The position numbers and the translations under genes were made by a program. The notes under the pieces are model-generated. The model saw only the letters and a program-made list of their open reading frames with translations, ran no database searches and had not been told where the DNA came from. This document shows, piece after piece, positions 5,291 to 5,892 of a stretch of DNA of 5,892 bases; position 1 is the stretch's first letter, and every line of letters begins with the position of its first letter. The stretch covers positions 1 through 5,892 of the forward strand of contig CAZUAH010000759.1 of NCBI GenBank assembly GCA_964617665.1, read 5' to 3'. Source of the DNA: JADHUC01 sp964617665. Its GTDB lineage: Bacteria; Planctomycetota; Planctomycetia; Pirellulales; Pirellulaceae.

Positions 5291-5372
5291 AAGCAACGTC
5301 ACGGATCACGCGGCGGTCAATGAGCCATATCCACGGTCAGCCCGACGAAACCACTCCAGCATTGGACCGCGA

Positions 5373-5720
5373 TCACTCGTCTTCTCCAAAGGAGATAGTA
5401 CCAAATAGCCCTCCCAGGAAGATCAGCAACCCGACGACGAGCATAGCAAGACCGCCCACCGAGAAGTAAGAGTGCGACCAAGCGTACCAGAGCCTCCATC
5501 CACCAATAACTGCAAGTAGTATACCACCCAGCGCTAGTAGCGGTCCCATCGCTCTGGCCATCATGCGATTAGGGTCCCGGCGATCGTGGACCTGAAGTGG
5601 ATCGAGCCCCGATTTCTCGTACACTCGATCCATCAAGTCATCCGGGCCAGTCGGGCCCTGAGAGTTGAGCCGCGCCTTCTCCAATGCCTCTCGTTCCGAC
5701 TCCGTGAGTCCATCCATCAT
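5373..5720 (-). CDS. Two-TM membrane protein with soluble N-terminal segment
   Basis: The product has 115 residues from the ATG at 5720. Two adjacent in-frame ATGs (5720 and 5717) follow GAGGGAGGGA; GAGGG is 5 bases before the first and GGAGG 5 bases before the second, so either may be used. A frame 24 residues longer is open to 5792, but it crosses the promoter and ribosome site. Residues 1-55 are hydrophilic and acidic/basic (LTESEREALEKARLNSQ, then DDLMDRVYEKSGLDP). Two hydrophobic helices follow at about 58-81 and 86-108, joined by a short WSHSYFS turn, with an acidic end GEDE. I recognise no family and no catalytic motif. It has its own promoter and is read opposite to the MoxR operon, so no functional link to it can be argued. 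Confidence 0.85.
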   Translation of the reverse strand: MMDGLTESEREALEKARLNSQGPTGPDDLMDRVYEKSGLDPLQVHDRRDPNRMMARAMGPLLALGGILLAVIGGWRLWYAWSHSYFSVGGLAMLVVGLLIFLGGLFGTISFGEDE

Positions 5721-5722
5721 TC

Positions 5723-5730
5723 CCTCCCTC
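5723..5730 (-). promoter_or_regulatory. Double ribosome binding site of the 115-aa gene
   Basis: The - strand reads GAGGGAGG, two overlapping Shine-Dalgarno cores matched to two consecutive ATGs. It rules out the longer upstream frame as the natural start. Confidence 0.65.
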
Positions 5731-5762
5731 TTGGCTGGGCAAGGCGGCAATTCTAACTCCGC

Positions 5763-5771
5763 ATTATACCA
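5763..5771 (-). promoter_or_regulatory. Extended -10 promoter of the 115-aa gene
   Basis: The - strand reads TGGTATAAT: a perfect TATAAT (5768-5763) with the TGn extension. No good -35 is found 16-18 bases upstream (the 17-base position reads TGTTCC), as expected of an extended -10 promoter recognised by the housekeeping sigma factor. Transcription would start near 5756, leaving a leader of about 35 bases before the ATG at 5720. Confidence 0.6.
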
Positions 5772-5892
5772 TCCCCAACCGCCGTGGAACATCTTGGAGC
5801 GGTTTCAGGCCGAGACTTCAGGCGGGCGATTCAAACGGAAGCCAGCAGCCATCACACCTTGCCCAACGCATGGTCAACACCGAACACGAGTT

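Larger units (their letters stand above)
4868..5372. other. Mostly gene-free region between - strand genes
   Basis: Besides the terminator this stretch has no confident gene. Open frames on both strands (for example - strand 4970-5215) are Arg/Pro/Ser-rich without a ribosome site. On the - strand a weak promoter-like pair, TTGCAT and TAGCCT with a 17-base spacer, lies about 35-65 bases before the 37-aa gene; only three of six -10 positions match. An imperfect inverted repeat (GCGGTCAAT at 5313-5321 and ATTGGACCGC at 5361-5370, one bulged base) flanks the 3' end of the 115-aa gene, with a loop of about 39 bases and no T-run. Confidence 0.5.

Noticed and set aside
5793..5892. 3' end of another - strand gene at the right edge
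   Set aside because: A short frame ending in TGA can be read from the edge, but about a dozen codons give no recognisable sequence, so nothing can be supported.

Overview
The window looks like a piece of a planctomycete chromosome or metagenomic contig. This rests on three things: a secreted NPCBM-domain protein, a MoxR ATPase followed by a DUF58 protein, and a Gln/Gly-repeat protein upstream of them. That grouping and the moderately high GC fit the Pirellula/Gemmata-type lineages. The assignment is inference from gene content; no rRNA or other marker gene is present.

Positions 1-3826 (+ strand) are a compact four-gene operon: (1) the C-terminus of a long Gln-rich, coiled-coil protein whose start lies left of the window; (2) an exported protein with an NPCBM domain, overlapping gene 1 by four bases (ATGA); (3) a MoxR-family AAA+ ATPase; (4) a DUF58 protein carrying a von Willebrand-like metal site. 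MoxR-DUF58 pairs are known as chaperone or assembly modules: the ATPase remodels clients and the DUF58/VWA protein acts as adaptor, usually next to membrane-anchored VWA (BatA-like) proteins. Here the BatA-like gene expected after DUF58 is not visible and the operon stops abruptly.

Positions 3827-4500 contain no convincing gene. The first half (about 3880-4200) is rich in local hairpins and may be a remnant of a structured RNA, possibly the 5' part of a group II intron. The second half (about 4215-4340) carries short palindromes of the kind dispersed between planctomycete genes.

Positions 4501-5892 are read from the - strand. From right to left there is an extended -10 promoter (5763-5771), a 115-residue two-TM protein (5373-5720), a gene-poor stretch ending in a clear rho-independent terminator (4947-4997), then two tiny single-TM proteins in tandem (37 aa, and a 78-aa protein with a TatA/TatB-like N-terminus). 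Their function cannot be read from the sequence. The strand switch, missing operon tail and structured or repetitive filler suggest that 3827-4500 is a rearrangement scar.
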